Below, piece by piece: positions 5,506-5,558 of a stretch of 5,558 nucleotides of DNA. Source of the DNA: a bacterium (GTDB taxonomy: Bacteria; Vulcanimicrobiota; Vulcanimicrobiia; Vulcanimicrobiales; SCRA01); the NCBI GenBank assembly GCA_028869325.1, contig JAGWST010000330.1:1-5558 (forward strand). Reading direction: 5' to 3'. Under the pieces are notes generated by a model, which was not told the DNA's origin, made no database searches, and saw nothing but the letters and a program-made list of their open reading frames with translations. A program made the translations under genes and the position numbers. How positions within the stretch are numbered: position 1 is the first letter of the stretch; the number at the start of each line of letters is the position of its first letter.

Positions 5506-5528
5506 ACTTGCAGGTATCACGCTAGAGT
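5499..5528 (+). promoter_or_regulatory. Possible sigma-70-type promoter overlapping the palindrome
   Basis: TAGAGT at 5523-5528 matches four of six bases of the -10 consensus, including the important first two and last. Eighteen bases upstream, CGCACA (5499-5504) keeps the ACA of TTGACA but is otherwise poor. The A-run at 5477-5483 could act as an UP element. If real, the -35 lies in the right arm of the palindrome, so a bound protein would block the polymerase. It would drive the next, unseen + strand gene. The weak -35 keeps this tentative. Confidence 0.3.
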
Positions 5529-5529
5529 A

Positions 5530-5543
5530 GGCGTATCTACGCC
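5530..5543. repeat. Short inverted repeat in the downstream leader
   Basis: GGCGTA (5530-5535) and TACGCC (5538-5543) are inverted copies separated by TC. They could form a small hairpin at the start of the downstream transcript or be a second protein-binding site. No T-run follows, so it is not an intrinsic terminator. No start codon for a following gene appears in the last 15 bases. Confidence 0.35.
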
Positions 5544-5558
5544 CCGGCTCAACCGACA

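Overview
The window is a compact, GC-rich bacterial housekeeping cluster. Seven genes lie on the + strand (270 to 5471), and one truncated gene runs divergently from the left edge on the - strand. The + strand order is low-molecular-weight protein phosphatase (ywlE-like), rpiB, glyA, dCMP deaminase (comEB-like), polyprenyl-phosphate GlcNAc-1-phosphate transferase (wecA/tagO-like), non-hydrolysing UDP-GlcNAc 2-epimerase (wecB/mnaA) and a short two-helix membrane protein that best fits AtpZ. From general knowledge, this resembles the stretch just upstream of the F1Fo ATP synthase genes in Bacillus-type Firmicutes and some deep-branching high-GC lineages. The host is therefore probably a high-GC Firmicute-like, Chloroflexota or Armatimonadota bacterium. 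That assignment is inference, and nothing in the sequence fixes the phylum.

Layout. 1-235 (-): N-terminal 78 codons of a sugar phosphate isomerase/epimerase. 236-269: a 34-base divergent spacer. 270-5471 (+): a tightly packed run with a 4-base overlap (phosphatase/rpiB) and gaps of 7, 11, 46, 38 and 13 bases, which suggests one operon. 5472-5558: an AT-richer non-coding leader with a perfect 18-base palindrome, a possible -10 element and a smaller inverted repeat. It probably controls the next gene, which is outside the window and may be an atp gene.

How the genes work together. RpiB interconverts pentose phosphates. GlyA makes glycine and 5,10-methylene-THF, and the deaminase makes dUMP, so this pair supplies both substrates of thymidylate synthase. 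The WecA-like transferase starts lipid-linked GlcNAc glycan synthesis, and WecB makes UDP-ManNAc, the sugar commonly added next in teichoic-acid linkage units and related cell-wall polymers. The phosphatase has the Thr in its P-loop that marks protein-arginine phosphatases of the YwlE type.

I found no mobile element, CRISPR array, RNA gene or defence/toxin system, and no clearly undescribed system. The points most worth a second look are the 5488-5505 palindrome with its two competing readings, the partial - strand gene at the left edge, the possible hairpin over the wecB ribosome binding site, and the arginine-phosphatase signature.
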